57,193 nt of DNA from a virus: IMG/VR virus record IMGVR_UViG_3300035670_000250, positions 1 to 57,193 of that record. The stretch is one strand, 5' to 3'. Made by a program: the position numbers and the translations under genes. Positions within the stretch are counted from its first letter, which is position 1. Each line of letters starts with the position of its first letter. Below, piece by piece: positions 17,289-27,078 of this stretch. Under the pieces are notes generated by a model. The model was not told where the DNA came from, did not search any database, and was given only the letters and a program-made list of their open reading frames with translations.

Positions 17289-19253
17289 TTATGATGAAGG
17301 CGTGATGTTTATGTACACTAAGCCAGGTAATCCTGTATTTATTTTAACTTGCTTGTTTATGGTGTCTATTTTAATACGTTCAATATCGGTTGGATCGGTG
17401 GCAAAATCATCAAAAATAATATCAAACGATCCAAAATTAACCTTACTGATTACTCTTGTTTTTTGTTGTTGCATATAAACTGGAGATCCTCCGGTCCAAT
17501 GTATGTTAACATCTATATACATAGGCCCAGTGAAACCTAAATCACGATACCCATCGACGGAATATGTATGTGGTCCGCTGTCTATTAAATGGTCAGGACT
17601 AACTCCCGCGAATCCTATGCTTATAAATCTCCATTTTTGACCACTTGGGTTTGCGTCGGACCTCCTTAAAATTGTATTATTGTCAACATAACTCTTGGTG
17701 ACATACTCATTGCTTTCAAAATCGTCTGTTCTACTTCTAGCACCAGTGGATCCACTTGGCCAGACTCTTCTTATTTTTGGTGCATTGACCCAACCACCAT
17801 CGCGAGTGTCTTGAACAGAGAACAAAGGATGTTCGTACCCGTCAACAGACGTAATGCCAAAAGCAGCTGCCGATGCTATATTTTCAAACCCAACACCGTT
17901 TTGAAAAGCTGTCAGGCCACTGTAAGTACCCATAGAAAATATTCTTTTGGTGATAATTCCGCCTGTTACCATCAATTTAGCGTAACTGTCATCAACTGGA
18001 GTCGATGTTGGGAACCCAATCATCACCGAGTGGTCTTCTTGGGGTGTTAAAAACACATTGTTTCCGAGCCAGTTGTTCTTACTCAGAGTATTTCCACCTA
18101 ACGCAACTCCATCATCTGCGAAAATTCTATAGACACTTTGGTTCAAATTGTTTGCTGAGAAAGTGGTCCCGATTGACAGATCATTAATGTCGAATGTAGA
18201 ATCACCCGTTATCATCACACTCATATTTGTGAATGTGGCGGATGAACCTTGAATTACGAGAGACTCAGTTCCGAATTCTGCGTTGGTGTATCTTATATTG
18301 GTTCCAGTGAGGGTTCCAACAAAACCACTTGATGCGGTGAGACTGGTGAATGAAGCATTGGTTCCGGTGAGGGTTCCAACAAAACCACTTGATGCGGTGA
18401 GATTGGTGAATGAAGCATTGGTTCCAGTGAGTGTTCCTATGAAACCGTTTGGTGTAGTAATACCGTTGGTGAATGTAGCATTGGTTCCAGTGAGAGTCCC
18501 AGTCATATTATCGCCGGAAATCTTCACATAATTTAAGTTGTTGGGATCATTTAGTGCCACCACATACTTATTCGATCCCTCGGAACTAACCGTTATGAAA
18601 GATCCTCCTGATATATTCAGTGAGGGAGAATCGGTTGCAAATTGAGAACCGTTTGCAAACAAATCGATTCCAATATCTCCACTTTCACCTTGTCCTAAGT
18701 GGTCTATGTCAACCCAAATATAGGTGTCTTGATCTTCGTCTGTGTAGAGGTATGTGAATTCCGAACCAACAGTGGTGTTAAACCACTTATCACCTAGCAT
18801 CAGATCCGAATCGGTTGGTGCTGTGGGACCATAAAAATAACGGTTTTCTTCGGGAATCAGGCCAAGAATTGCACTCGCAGAAACTTTCTTCATCAAAGAA
18901 GAATCGGATGTGTCGGAAACTATGAAGTAATCGTTCCCCGTCAAGTCTGAGTCTGAAAGAGTCGGCTCACTTCCATTAAACTTGAGTGTTAAGTTATATG
19001 GATTTGTTGCATCTCCCGTTCCGTAAATTCCACTATTGCCCGTGGTAACAAATCCAACGAAAGGTCCATAGGAAAGATTGACCTCAAAATAACAACTTCC
19101 TGTATCAGTTAATTTTATTCCCTCGTATGATGAACCGGCACTCAGGCCTCGAATACCGAAGGAATTCAAAGTGGATATCATTTCATTGGTTCTTTGGAAC
19201 CAAGTATTGAATGTGTCAGAGAGAACTAGGGGTGTTATATTAATGCAACTCAC
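17289..19253 (-). CDS. Tail fibre / baseplate-attached structural protein
   Basis: A 654-residue protein starting at GTG 19253, which overlaps the upstream stop as GTGA. It contains a YFYGPTAPTDSD..LGDKWFNT module (about residues 138-160) that also occurs, much more conserved among themselves, in the 36-44 kb collagen-like fibres. A tandem repeat of about 20 residues (TLTGTNASFT.LTASSGFVG) lies around 250-320, and the later part (PQEDHSVMIGFPTSTP, then a beta-rich end) is typical of phage fibre or chaperone-free tip domains. There is no collagen-like tract. It lies next to the DUF4815-type protein and may link fibres to the baseplate. Confidence 0.6.
   Translation of the reverse strand: MSCINITPLVLSDTFNTWFQRTNEMISTLNSFGIRGLSAGSSYEGIKLTDTGSCYFEVNLSYGPFVGFVTTGNSGIYGTGDATNPYNLTLKFNGSEPTLSDSDLTGNDYFIVSDTSDSSLMKKVSASAILGLIPEENRYFYGPTAPTDSDLMLGDKWFNTTVGSEFTYLYTDEDQDTYIWVDIDHLGQGESGDIGIDLFANGSQFATDSPSLNISGGSFITVSSEGSNKYVVALNDPNNLNYVKISGDNMTGTLTGTNATFTNGITTPNGFIGTLTGTNASFTNLTASSGFVGTLTGTNASFTSLTASSGFVGTLTGTNIRYTNAEFGTESLVIQGSSATFTNMSVMITGDSTFDINDLSIGTTFSANNLNQSVYRIFADDGVALGGNTLSKNNWLGNNVFLTPQEDHSVMIGFPTSTPVDDSYAKLMVTGGIITKRIFSMGTYSGLTAFQNGVGFENIASAAAFGITSVDGYEHPLFSVQDTRDGGWVNAPKIRRVWPSGSTGARSRTDDFESNEYVTKSYVDNNTILRRSDANPSGQKWRFISIGFAGVSPDHLIDSGPHTYSVDGYRDLGFTGPMYIDVNIHWTGGSPVYMQQQKTRVISKVNFGSFDIIFDDFATDPTDIERIKIDTINKQVKINTGLPGLVYINITPSS
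18301..18420 (-). repeat. 60-bp tandem repeat inside a fibre gene
   Basis: Two consecutive 60-bp units (18301-18360 and 18361-18420) differ at only two positions, and a third, diverged unit of about 63 bp follows. Each encodes one 20-residue beta-repeat (TLTGTNASFTxLTASSGFVG). The near-identity shows recent duplication, and the frame is preserved. Confidence 0.85.
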
Positions 19254-19465
19254 TTATTCTTCCCTTCTGTAAGAATTTCGAGTATTTTTTTGGTAGTTTC
19301 CCTCAGTTCGGAAACTTCTTTCTTCAAATTATTTATGTCTTCTGTTTGTTTATTAAAAAATTGTCGTTTTCTTTCAAGGCCGTCATCTGAACCACGAACG
19401 ATGACGGCATTTGAATTCAAATCACGAAAGAGATTGTCCTCGTCTTTTATTCTTGCTATGTTCAT
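19250..19465 (-). CDS. Small coiled-coil protein, unknown
   Basis: A 71-residue charged protein. The second half (ERKRQFFNKQTEDINNLKK onward) has heptad-like spacing and is very likely a coiled coil. It overlaps its neighbours at both ends (ATGA with the 1727-residue gene, GTGA with the fibre gene), so it is embedded in a translationally coupled operon. It may be a linker, a fibre chaperone or a structural trimerisation peptide. No family is recognised. Confidence 0.65.
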   Translation of the reverse strand: MNIARIKDEDNLFRDLNSNAVIVRGSDDGLERKRQFFNKQTEDINNLKKEVSELRETTKKILEILTEGKNK

Positions 19466-22400
19466 ACTGCGATCACCTTGAGATTTCTAATCGAGGGATA
19501 TCTGTTCGTATTTGATTCGGATACGAACACTATCTTCACCGCAAAGACGTTGAATTCCGAAAGATCCGCGAGTGACGTATATTCAGCGCGGACGAATTCA
19601 TCGGATCCGATTGCATTGACTTCGGATGATATTTTCGCCAATTCTATGTAACCGGCATCATCAAAAGAAATCGTTGAGTTGGGTTCCAATCTCTTGAGAT
19701 AAACCTTGATTTGAGTCTTGGATGGTTCTCTCTTGTCGAACACCACTGAAACATTTCTTGCAGGTTCATCCAGTTTTACGGTTTTTGTTATGTACCTAGA
19801 TTTTGTGGTGTTTCTGAATTTACCCGTCGAAGAACTAACTTCATCCACTGCGTCAGAAGCTTGTCTTTCCTTTGTGAATTCGGAAGATGACTGATAACTA
19901 CCGAACACGAAATTTGTAGCTCTGAGGTCTACGGCGGGAGATATTGCTGTGTTACTTCCAAGAGACAAACTTATTCCCACTGAAGAAGGAGCTCCGATTT
20001 CTTGTTTTATGATGTGTGTTGTGTTGGGGGTGTATGTCCTAGAATTGAAGGACACACTACAGAATCTAGTGTCCAAAAGAACTCCACTTACATTACTTCT
20101 CAGTTCACTCGGATACGAGAACCCAGTAATGGTGTAGGTGATTGATCCCGAGGTTCCACTGAACACACACTTGTTCACCGTGAATACCAAAGATTCATTG
20201 TTTATTTTTTGCGTGTTGCCCAAGTTCTTCGGAAGTATCATGGAACCCAAATTGGTATCCAAAACATTTTCTCTTTCGTTGACTTCACTTCCACTGATGG
20301 AAGATGGCAGGATATACGTCTTCACTGCATACGAAGAAGAGTTCGATTCCAACTCGACTGCATAATCGTTTGGTTCCAAATATATTGGATAGTCAAAATT
20401 AAACCTAACAACTTTCCCTTCTGACGGACTTCCAATTCCACTCACAGAATCCAAATCCGAGAGAGAACTCTCTGCGATTATCTTGGAAGGATTGGGATAA
20501 CCATTTACCACTGGTTTGAGGAAAAGACGAACGGGAAGATTCTTTTCCGGTGTGGTTGTAGGCCATGCGTCAAAGTGAACGTCAATGCTTTTCACGAATA
20601 TTCCGTTTGAGTATTTTGTGGAACTTATCGTGAACAACTGGGAAATATTTTCCTTCGATCTCTTGGATTTGTTTTCTCTGCGAAGGAAGTCTCTTGTCAG
20701 AACATCGTTGGAAACATTTTCCGAATTTGATGACTCTCTTCTTGAAATCAGTGGACGAATGAAATTCGAGGATGCAACATCCTTTGTGTTTCCTGATGCG
20801 TAGAAGATGGCATCAGCCGAACTCGTTGAATTTGACAGCGTGGTTCCATCCATCACACGAACTAACTTTCTTCCGGTGAGGTATGTGTCCGCATCAATTG
20901 TTATCGTTTGGGTTATTTGACCTGTATTGGAAGATGTAACTCCCGATGCGACCAATACATTGTCAAAATATATCGAGTGTTGGCGATTTGGCATCAACCC
21001 CTTGGCAGTTATTTGTGTCGATCCGTAACGGATATAAGGTGTGATGGTCGTGTCCACAACCTTTTCAGGTGTTGATGATATACTGGATCCTATGGTTGTG
21101 AAAGATCCCAATTTATCGGTTCGAAGTATGTTAGACTTATATCTCTTCTGAAGAGTGGTGTTTTTCTTGTCTATCGAGTTGACGGTAGAATCTTTTCCGA
21201 ACCAATTGTAGTCCCAAAATCTAGAATTCATGGAGAAGGCGTATTTTCCAATCAACCAAGAATCGTTATTACCTTCGGGATTACTCTTCACTCTAGGTGC
21301 AATCGCGGTCGAGAACCAAGGATCGCAGTGCGGATTCAGTTTTATTGTTCCGTTGAAGTCTGTTATGATATTCGAATTTATAAATCTAGTTGAATTGAAT
21401 CTGTCGTTCGATAGATATTCATCAGTGGTGAAATTGAATGTAACCACACCATCATTTGACGTAAGTCCTGCTCCGATCGCAGCTGAAGAATTCGTGATGT
21501 CAAATTCGTATGTGTTTGTTGGTGGTTTGAGTTCTTTTGTTTCTCTGTCAAACGAGCAATAAAAGTCTTCGTTTCCAACATCCGAAGATTCTGTTCCTGT
21601 GAATTGGTCAACCAAGAATGCTTTCTTCGGTCTTTCCAATCCTATGGTGTCATAGACAGGAGTGTTTTTTGCTTCTTGTTCCAACAGTGAAAGAGTGCTG
21701 TAGTATTCAAGATTTTGGATTCTTCTTTCCAAATCTCCGATGTCTTTCATCGTAAATCTTCTGTTGTCTTCTTGAATTATAGTCAAGTCGTTTTCATCGA
21801 ACGTATAAGGATTAAATCTTACCTTATACAAAGTCATTGCGTTTGAACTGTCTGCGGGTGGAAGGGGATTTTCACTGGGAATTCCCTCCAACACCTCAAA
21901 CTGTTTGTCTTTCGTCAAGATTATCTTGTCTATTCTCGGAAGATAATAGTCATAATCCGCACTGTGTTCATAACCATCATATGGGAAAGATACGAACGAA
22001 TATGGTCCAGTGAGTGAGAATGAAGATTCTGTTCCCTTCCTTACTGGTCTGAAATCAATTGCGTCTCGAAGTGAAATCACCTTTCCTGAATTTGATACGA
22101 AATTCGGTATATTTTCATAGTTTGGGTATGAAGCGGTAGATCCCGCGCCAACATTTTGTCCTCCAACAAACGGACCATATCCCGAATGGATGAAATACGA
22201 AACATTAGCGTCGAACGAGGTTATTCCATTTGTTTCTTTGACTTTGACCTTGGAAAAATCATACAGGGTGTCTCTTTGTCCCGTGTCCAAGATATAACCA
22301 GTCAGAGAAGCACTGATCGAATTTATTGCATAAACGTCTGTTAGATTTTCAGTTCCCGTATTGAAATAGCTGTAATAATAACCATCGGAGTCAGGACCAG

Positions 22401-24645
22401 TCAGTGTTGCTGATACTGTTGTTGCGCCAATAGATTTACTTCTTAAATCCGAGATTGAATTTGAATTTTGGAACTGACACGCAACAATCACAGTTGCATT
22501 TCCGTTTAGGGTGGATCCATTTATCGTGGCATTTTGAATGGTGAGGACTTTGGGATCTGTTCCTCCACTCACTTTCACCTCTCCTTCAACTTTTCCGTCT
22601 TCATTATAAACGGAAACTATTTGTGAAGAATTCAGATCATAAAAAATATCTGAAGAGGATATATTTGGTCCTATTTGTTTGATTCCATTCAATCCCGTTA
22701 TAGTTGAGAAGTCTGCACTCCATCCTCCCGATGAGAATGATTGGTTCGGAAGAACCAAATTCATCATAAAGTCATATCCCTTGTATTCCTTGATGACTTC
22801 TCCAAATGGTGATTCAAACACCAATGAAGTATTTTCGGTATTGTACGTTTGAAGTGGATATTCGCCACCGAAGAAAGCAGGATTGCCGGTGTTCCCTTCC
22901 AAATATATTCTTTGAGTGGAACTCAATCTCTTTCCTGCGTTGATAGAAAGTTCGTCAAAGAATATCTTATGAGTGTCAACACCTAGTCGCTGGATGTTGC
23001 GAATAGTTGCAGTTCCTATGGAATCTTGCAGAGCTCCTCCGGTAAATTCCAAAGCAGTGGAAGTCGCAAAGAATGACACATTTGATCCGGTATATGAATT
23101 GTAGTCCAAACCAGCTTCAAATGATGGGCCTGCAGCTACATAAAATGGACTTGTTGATTCAAAGGAACTCGTCACACCCCCTGTCCAACCATTTCCAGTG
23201 GCATATGGAGGACCAATTTCGATCACTGAAAATTCTGTGGAAGTTCCAACTACGCGAATTATTCTAGCTGTTATAGAAGCACTGGCGCCGGGGGGACTTT
23301 CGTTTTCCAAATCCGAAGCAATCGGAGCGAAGTATAGTGTTGCTCCTGGTAAAAAGTCTCTTGTGGTGGCATATTCACCTACCGTAAATCTCACTCCATC
23401 TACAACAGACGATACCTGACTCGTATATCCGTTTGAAGCGTCGAAATAGATTGTTTGCAAATTTCCCAAATTCAATCCAGTTGCACCATCATCAATGTTT
23501 GAGAATTTTGCAAGAACAAAAGGACCGACAGAAAATCCGTACGGAATTTCTTCGTTGTCTGTTCTGATTGAATCCTCTCCTCTTGATCTATTGTGGGTCA
23601 GATAAGTTGAGCCTTGGGTTTCAAATTCATACCCAAAAACGTACGCCTTTCCACTGTCTAATTTTGCCCTCAGTGTGTCGTCGGTGTCTCCTGTCAACAT
23701 AGTCAGTTCGAAGGGATCAACCACATAATGACCGGATTCGTCGTAAGTTCTTCTTGCGAAGGTTTCTTCGATTGCTCCCAAGTCTGCATATTTTTCTTTC
23801 TTGATCACATCTCCTGCAACAACTCTAGCAAATTCGATGAAGTCGGTTCTTTCAAATGGGTCGGCGGCCGCAGTGTCGATGGATGCAGTAAGAGATCTTT
23901 GTGCTATTTCAAGTTCTATCTTGAATCTATCCGATCCAGCTGCATTGAAGTTGAAAAATCCAGATGCAGGATCTTTGAGTGTCGAATCTTGTTCTGATGT
24001 GACAATTGATTTGTTTATATTAAAACCAACACTACTGTTTGGGGTTTCAAAATCCACATTGGATCCATCACTCTCGTAGACTCCAAGTCTTTGTGCTGCG
24101 TGAGAAACAAAGTATCCATTGGTATATCTTATTCCACTATCAACAAACATCACTAAACCATCGGAAATATCTCCAGAAGCACTTGCAGTGAATGTTATTC
24201 CATCATTTGATCCTTGTATGGAAAACGCACCCGTAACACTTTCTCCCGAGATGAATTGATAGTAGATAACGTCCTCATCAGTGATGGGATTTTTGATTCC
24301 TGTTATAATTTTCGCGTAGGAAGTTTCACCCCCAACAAGACTCAAACCGATAACCTTATCTTCCAGTTCACCAACTACGATTCCACCGCCACCGGAGAGA
24401 TTCGTTAGTGTTACTACCTTGGTTGGTATTTCTGTGATTTGACCACCAAAAACCATACTGCCGTCGTCAAGAATAAAATTTCCAAATCTTTCGATTTGGT
24501 TCTGTAGAATAGACTGCAACTGAGTCAATTCTCTTGCTTGAAGTGCATATCCAGGCCTGAAAAGAAGTTTCAGGAATCTTTTGTTTTCATCAAAATCGTC
24601 ATAATAAGGATCTATATTGAAAAAGTCTGGATCATATGACGGCAT
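19462..24645 (-). CDS. Giant baseplate-region structural protein (DUF4815-type)
   Basis: A 1727-residue protein, the largest in the window. The N-terminus MPSYDPDFFNIDPYYDDF followed by RFLKLLFRPGYALQARELTQLQS is the signature I associate with the DUF4815 structural proteins of T4-like cyanophages. The middle is beta-rich and repetitive. The region near residue 970 (DIGDLERRIQNLEYYSTLSLL) is a likely coiled coil. The C-terminal third looks like sugar-binding or jelly-roll beta domains. It has AGGAG 7 nt before ATG and follows gp8 by 9 bp. Position suggests it takes the place of the T4 gp9/gp10/gp11 wedge periphery and holds fibres, but that is inference. Confidence 0.7.
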   Translation of the reverse strand: MPSYDPDFFNIDPYYDDFDENKRFLKLLFRPGYALQARELTQLQSILQNQIERFGNFILDDGSMVFGGQITEIPTKVVTLTNLSGGGGIVVGELEDKVIGLSLVGGETSYAKIITGIKNPITDEDVIYYQFISGESVTGAFSIQGSNDGITFTASASGDISDGLVMFVDSGIRYTNGYFVSHAAQRLGVYESDGSNVDFETPNSSVGFNINKSIVTSEQDSTLKDPASGFFNFNAAGSDRFKIELEIAQRSLTASIDTAAADPFERTDFIEFARVVAGDVIKKEKYADLGAIEETFARRTYDESGHYVVDPFELTMLTGDTDDTLRAKLDSGKAYVFGYEFETQGSTYLTHNRSRGEDSIRTDNEEIPYGFSVGPFVLAKFSNIDDGATGLNLGNLQTIYFDASNGYTSQVSSVVDGVRFTVGEYATTRDFLPGATLYFAPIASDLENESPPGASASITARIIRVVGTSTEFSVIEIGPPYATGNGWTGGVTSSFESTSPFYVAAGPSFEAGLDYNSYTGSNVSFFATSTALEFTGGALQDSIGTATIRNIQRLGVDTHKIFFDELSINAGKRLSSTQRIYLEGNTGNPAFFGGEYPLQTYNTENTSLVFESPFGEVIKEYKGYDFMMNLVLPNQSFSSGGWSADFSTITGLNGIKQIGPNISSSDIFYDLNSSQIVSVYNEDGKVEGEVKVSGGTDPKVLTIQNATINGSTLNGNATVIVACQFQNSNSISDLRSKSIGATTVSATLTGPDSDGYYYSYFNTGTENLTDVYAINSISASLTGYILDTGQRDTLYDFSKVKVKETNGITSFDANVSYFIHSGYGPFVGGQNVGAGSTASYPNYENIPNFVSNSGKVISLRDAIDFRPVRKGTESSFSLTGPYSFVSFPYDGYEHSADYDYYLPRIDKIILTKDKQFEVLEGIPSENPLPPADSSNAMTLYKVRFNPYTFDENDLTIIQEDNRRFTMKDIGDLERRIQNLEYYSTLSLLEQEAKNTPVYDTIGLERPKKAFLVDQFTGTESSDVGNEDFYCSFDRETKELKPPTNTYEFDITNSSAAIGAGLTSNDGVVTFNFTTDEYLSNDRFNSTRFINSNIITDFNGTIKLNPHCDPWFSTAIAPRVKSNPEGNNDSWLIGKYAFSMNSRFWDYNWFGKDSTVNSIDKKNTTLQKRYKSNILRTDKLGSFTTIGSSISSTPEKVVDTTITPYIRYGSTQITAKGLMPNRQHSIYFDNVLVASGVTSSNTGQITQTITIDADTYLTGRKLVRVMDGTTLSNSTSSADAIFYASGNTKDVASSNFIRPLISRRESSNSENVSNDVLTRDFLRRENKSKRSKENISQLFTISSTKYSNGIFVKSIDVHFDAWPTTTPEKNLPVRLFLKPVVNGYPNPSKIIAESSLSDLDSVSGIGSPSEGKVVRFNFDYPIYLEPNDYAVELESNSSSYAVKTYILPSSISGSEVNERENVLDTNLGSMILPKNLGNTQKINNESLVFTVNKCVFSGTSGSITYTITGFSYPSELRSNVSGVLLDTRFCSVSFNSRTYTPNTTHIIKQEIGAPSSVGISLSLGSNTAISPAVDLRATNFVFGSYQSSSEFTKERQASDAVDEVSSSTGKFRNTTKSRYITKTVKLDEPARNVSVVFDKREPSKTQIKVYLKRLEPNSTISFDDAGYIELAKISSEVNAIGSDEFVRAEYTSLADLSEFNVFAVKIVFVSESNTNRYPSIRNLKVIAV

Positions 24646-24654
24646 CTTTTACTC

Positions 24655-27066
24655 CTAAATTCCGACGATTAGATTTATTTCTTCATCGGTTTGATAATTT
24701 CTTTCTATACCAGGGAAATTTTGAACGTAAAGAACTTCTCCAGAACCATAAGAAATTTCTGGTTTTGTTATACTATTTATCTGAGCGTACAGTGGTATTC
24801 CCGATTTCTTGTAATACAAGATGTAGTCACCCACTTCAAATTTATCTGGTCTGGCACCAACTAATTTTAAAGTTCCTGTATTGTAAGCGGGATCTCCAGG
24901 AAGTGACAATACGGGCCCCAAGTTTGCTTCCCAATCAAAACAAAAAGCATTAGATTTATATTCGGTACTACTCGTTATTTTTGATACGGTATCGTCTTCG
25001 AAGGCATATATTAATTGATCCTGTTGAAAGGTGAAACTTTCAAACAATTCGTTTGCCTGTGATTGAAGAGTGAGTTCCGTCACCATAGAATATGAATCTC
25101 TGAAATTTTGATATGTGGGGACTCTTATGTCTTGAACAGTGAAACTTGAAGAATATGTTCCGTCTCTATCCATTGCATAGACGATTTCGTTTTCTTTAAA
25201 GTTTCCACGAATCGGACTGACATACACATCACTTGCATCTACGCGAATCACTTTACCCGAAGCGTAGGAGGGTCTCAATCCAATTGATTTATTTCCCACT
25301 CCCACTACTATGTCTCTAGATTCCACAGAACTCACTGTTGTAGTTGCTTCCAAAACAACAGTTTCTTTGTTTTCCAATCCTGCGATATCTATCAATTCAA
25401 ATCCGTCATTTGGATCTATAGCAACTCCAGAAATATAATCAAAATCCCCGATTGAACCCGACAATCCATTTACGAGATACTCATATCCTGGGTTGTCGTC
25501 AAATGCAGTAGAACGAAGAACAGTTCCATCCAAAGTTGCGGAAGAACCAGTGAGTGTGACCGAATCACCGGCAGATATTCCTGAACCAACTCCGTCGATT
25601 GTTCTCACCAAAGCTATTCTGTCTCTCAAGGAGGGGTTTTTTATCAGTGCTATTTGTCTGAAATCATTTACTGCTTCTATTCTTCCTTCTTCCGTTCCCT
25701 CGAATGTAGTCTTAATGAGTATCTTCGAAGCACCCAATTCCAAAACTGCATTGCTTCCGTGTCCATTCGGTGGTGAGAGACTTATGAGGAATAGGTCATT
25801 TGGAATAGGATCTCCCGTGTTTACAGCTGTGAGACCCTTTGGAGAAAAAGCTCTAGCGTAAGTATAATTTTCCCCTATGTCGATCAGATCGACACCAGTC
25901 AAGAAAGCGGTTGCACCACTCGATGAAAAGGTCACTAGTCCCAAAGCACTTTCTAAATTTGAATTTCCCGATGCAGTTGGACTTCTCGCTTCTCCATCTC
26001 CTAATATTTTTAGGGATGGGAGAATGTTGATAGCACTCCTCGATTCTGTTGCACTATATGCGGAGAGTCCTTCGTCCAATGGATCGACTTCGATTGTGAG
26101 ATATTGTGAACTTCCAATTTTTGTCCTAGAACTAGATTTTATGACTCTAGTTTGTCCGTCTCCTGGACCAGATATGACATAGAACAACATGTTCCTGAGT
26201 GAATTTGTTGCGGTATTTGTACCAAAATAATCTATTGTTATAGAAGTTGCACCGGCAGAAACGCCGGATATTGGATATATAGCATCATCTGTTCCAACAA
26301 CAGAATATCTAGAATCAAAAGTATACAATCCTCTATACAATTCATTCAAATATATTGAACTGATTGAACCAGGAACTGCGTTGTCTTGTATGCTTTTATG
26401 CTTCAGTAATTCGGTCTCGGATGGATCTGGCTCGAAATCGATGTATCTTACAGGAATATAACTATCTTCTTCTGTTCTCCCCTCAACGGTATAATTGAGT
26501 AAGTCGGAAGAATTTATTTGATAAATGAGTTTCCATTTATACCCATCTCCAGTGTCAAAAACCTCCAAACCCGTGCTACTCGGTTTGTTTATTGAAGCTG
26601 GGCCTGACGCCGAAAATGCACCCCCCGATAAGCCAGAATTGTTTTCTATGCATTTGTAAATGCACCTATTGTCACTATTGAAAACATAAAACATCCTAGA
26701 AGGATCTTCAAACATGTTTTGGTCGTAGCGATAAGGAAAATATGTCTTATTTTGTTGCCATTCATTTCTAGGAATAAGGAAAGAAACGTCGTCTCTGCTT
26801 ATTTTTTTCATCGCTGTGCAAGTTCTGTAAAATTCGTATTTTTCTTCGTCTGTGTCTCTTGGCAACGGAACCGTGTTGTCGTCTCCGACTAAATTGGAAG
26901 GATACACAAAACCAGATTGCAAAACGCCTTCCTCTATAACAGACCAAGAAATTGGATTTCCAAAAGCAACAAACCAAGAATTTTCATATGGATTTTTCAG
27001 ATAATCCATGAAAGCATCGACTACTTCTTTTTTGAGATTTGTTGTTAATTCTATGCAACTAGCCAT
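24655..27066 (-). CDS. 8: gp8-like baseplate wedge protein (enlarged)
   Basis: An 803-residue protein. Features of the gp8 family are YVFNSDNRCIYKCIENN near residues 127-143 followed by GDGYKWKLIYQIN, the core strand pair that joins wedge components in T4. T4 gp8 has only 334 residues; here long beta-rich domains follow (residues 250-800), as is common in marine T4-like phages. The N-terminal LTTNLKKEVVDAFMDYLKNP is helical. It sits between the gp7-position gene and the DUF4815-type gene, with short gaps. Assignment is by motif and synteny. Confidence 0.72.
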   Translation of the reverse strand: MASCIELTTNLKKEVVDAFMDYLKNPYENSWFVAFGNPISWSVIEEGVLQSGFVYPSNLVGDDNTVPLPRDTDEEKYEFYRTCTAMKKISRDDVSFLIPRNEWQQNKTYFPYRYDQNMFEDPSRMFYVFNSDNRCIYKCIENNSGLSGGAFSASGPASINKPSSTGLEVFDTGDGYKWKLIYQINSSDLLNYTVEGRTEEDSYIPVRYIDFEPDPSETELLKHKSIQDNAVPGSISSIYLNELYRGLYTFDSRYSVVGTDDAIYPISGVSAGATSITIDYFGTNTATNSLRNMLFYVISGPGDGQTRVIKSSSRTKIGSSQYLTIEVDPLDEGLSAYSATESRSAINILPSLKILGDGEARSPTASGNSNLESALGLVTFSSSGATAFLTGVDLIDIGENYTYARAFSPKGLTAVNTGDPIPNDLFLISLSPPNGHGSNAVLELGASKILIKTTFEGTEEGRIEAVNDFRQIALIKNPSLRDRIALVRTIDGVGSGISAGDSVTLTGSSATLDGTVLRSTAFDDNPGYEYLVNGLSGSIGDFDYISGVAIDPNDGFELIDIAGLENKETVVLEATTTVSSVESRDIVVGVGNKSIGLRPSYASGKVIRVDASDVYVSPIRGNFKENEIVYAMDRDGTYSSSFTVQDIRVPTYQNFRDSYSMVTELTLQSQANELFESFTFQQDQLIYAFEDDTVSKITSSTEYKSNAFCFDWEANLGPVLSLPGDPAYNTGTLKLVGARPDKFEVGDYILYYKKSGIPLYAQINSITKPEISYGSGEVLYVQNFPGIERNYQTDEEINLIVGI

Positions 27067-27078
27067 TTGCTTTAATTC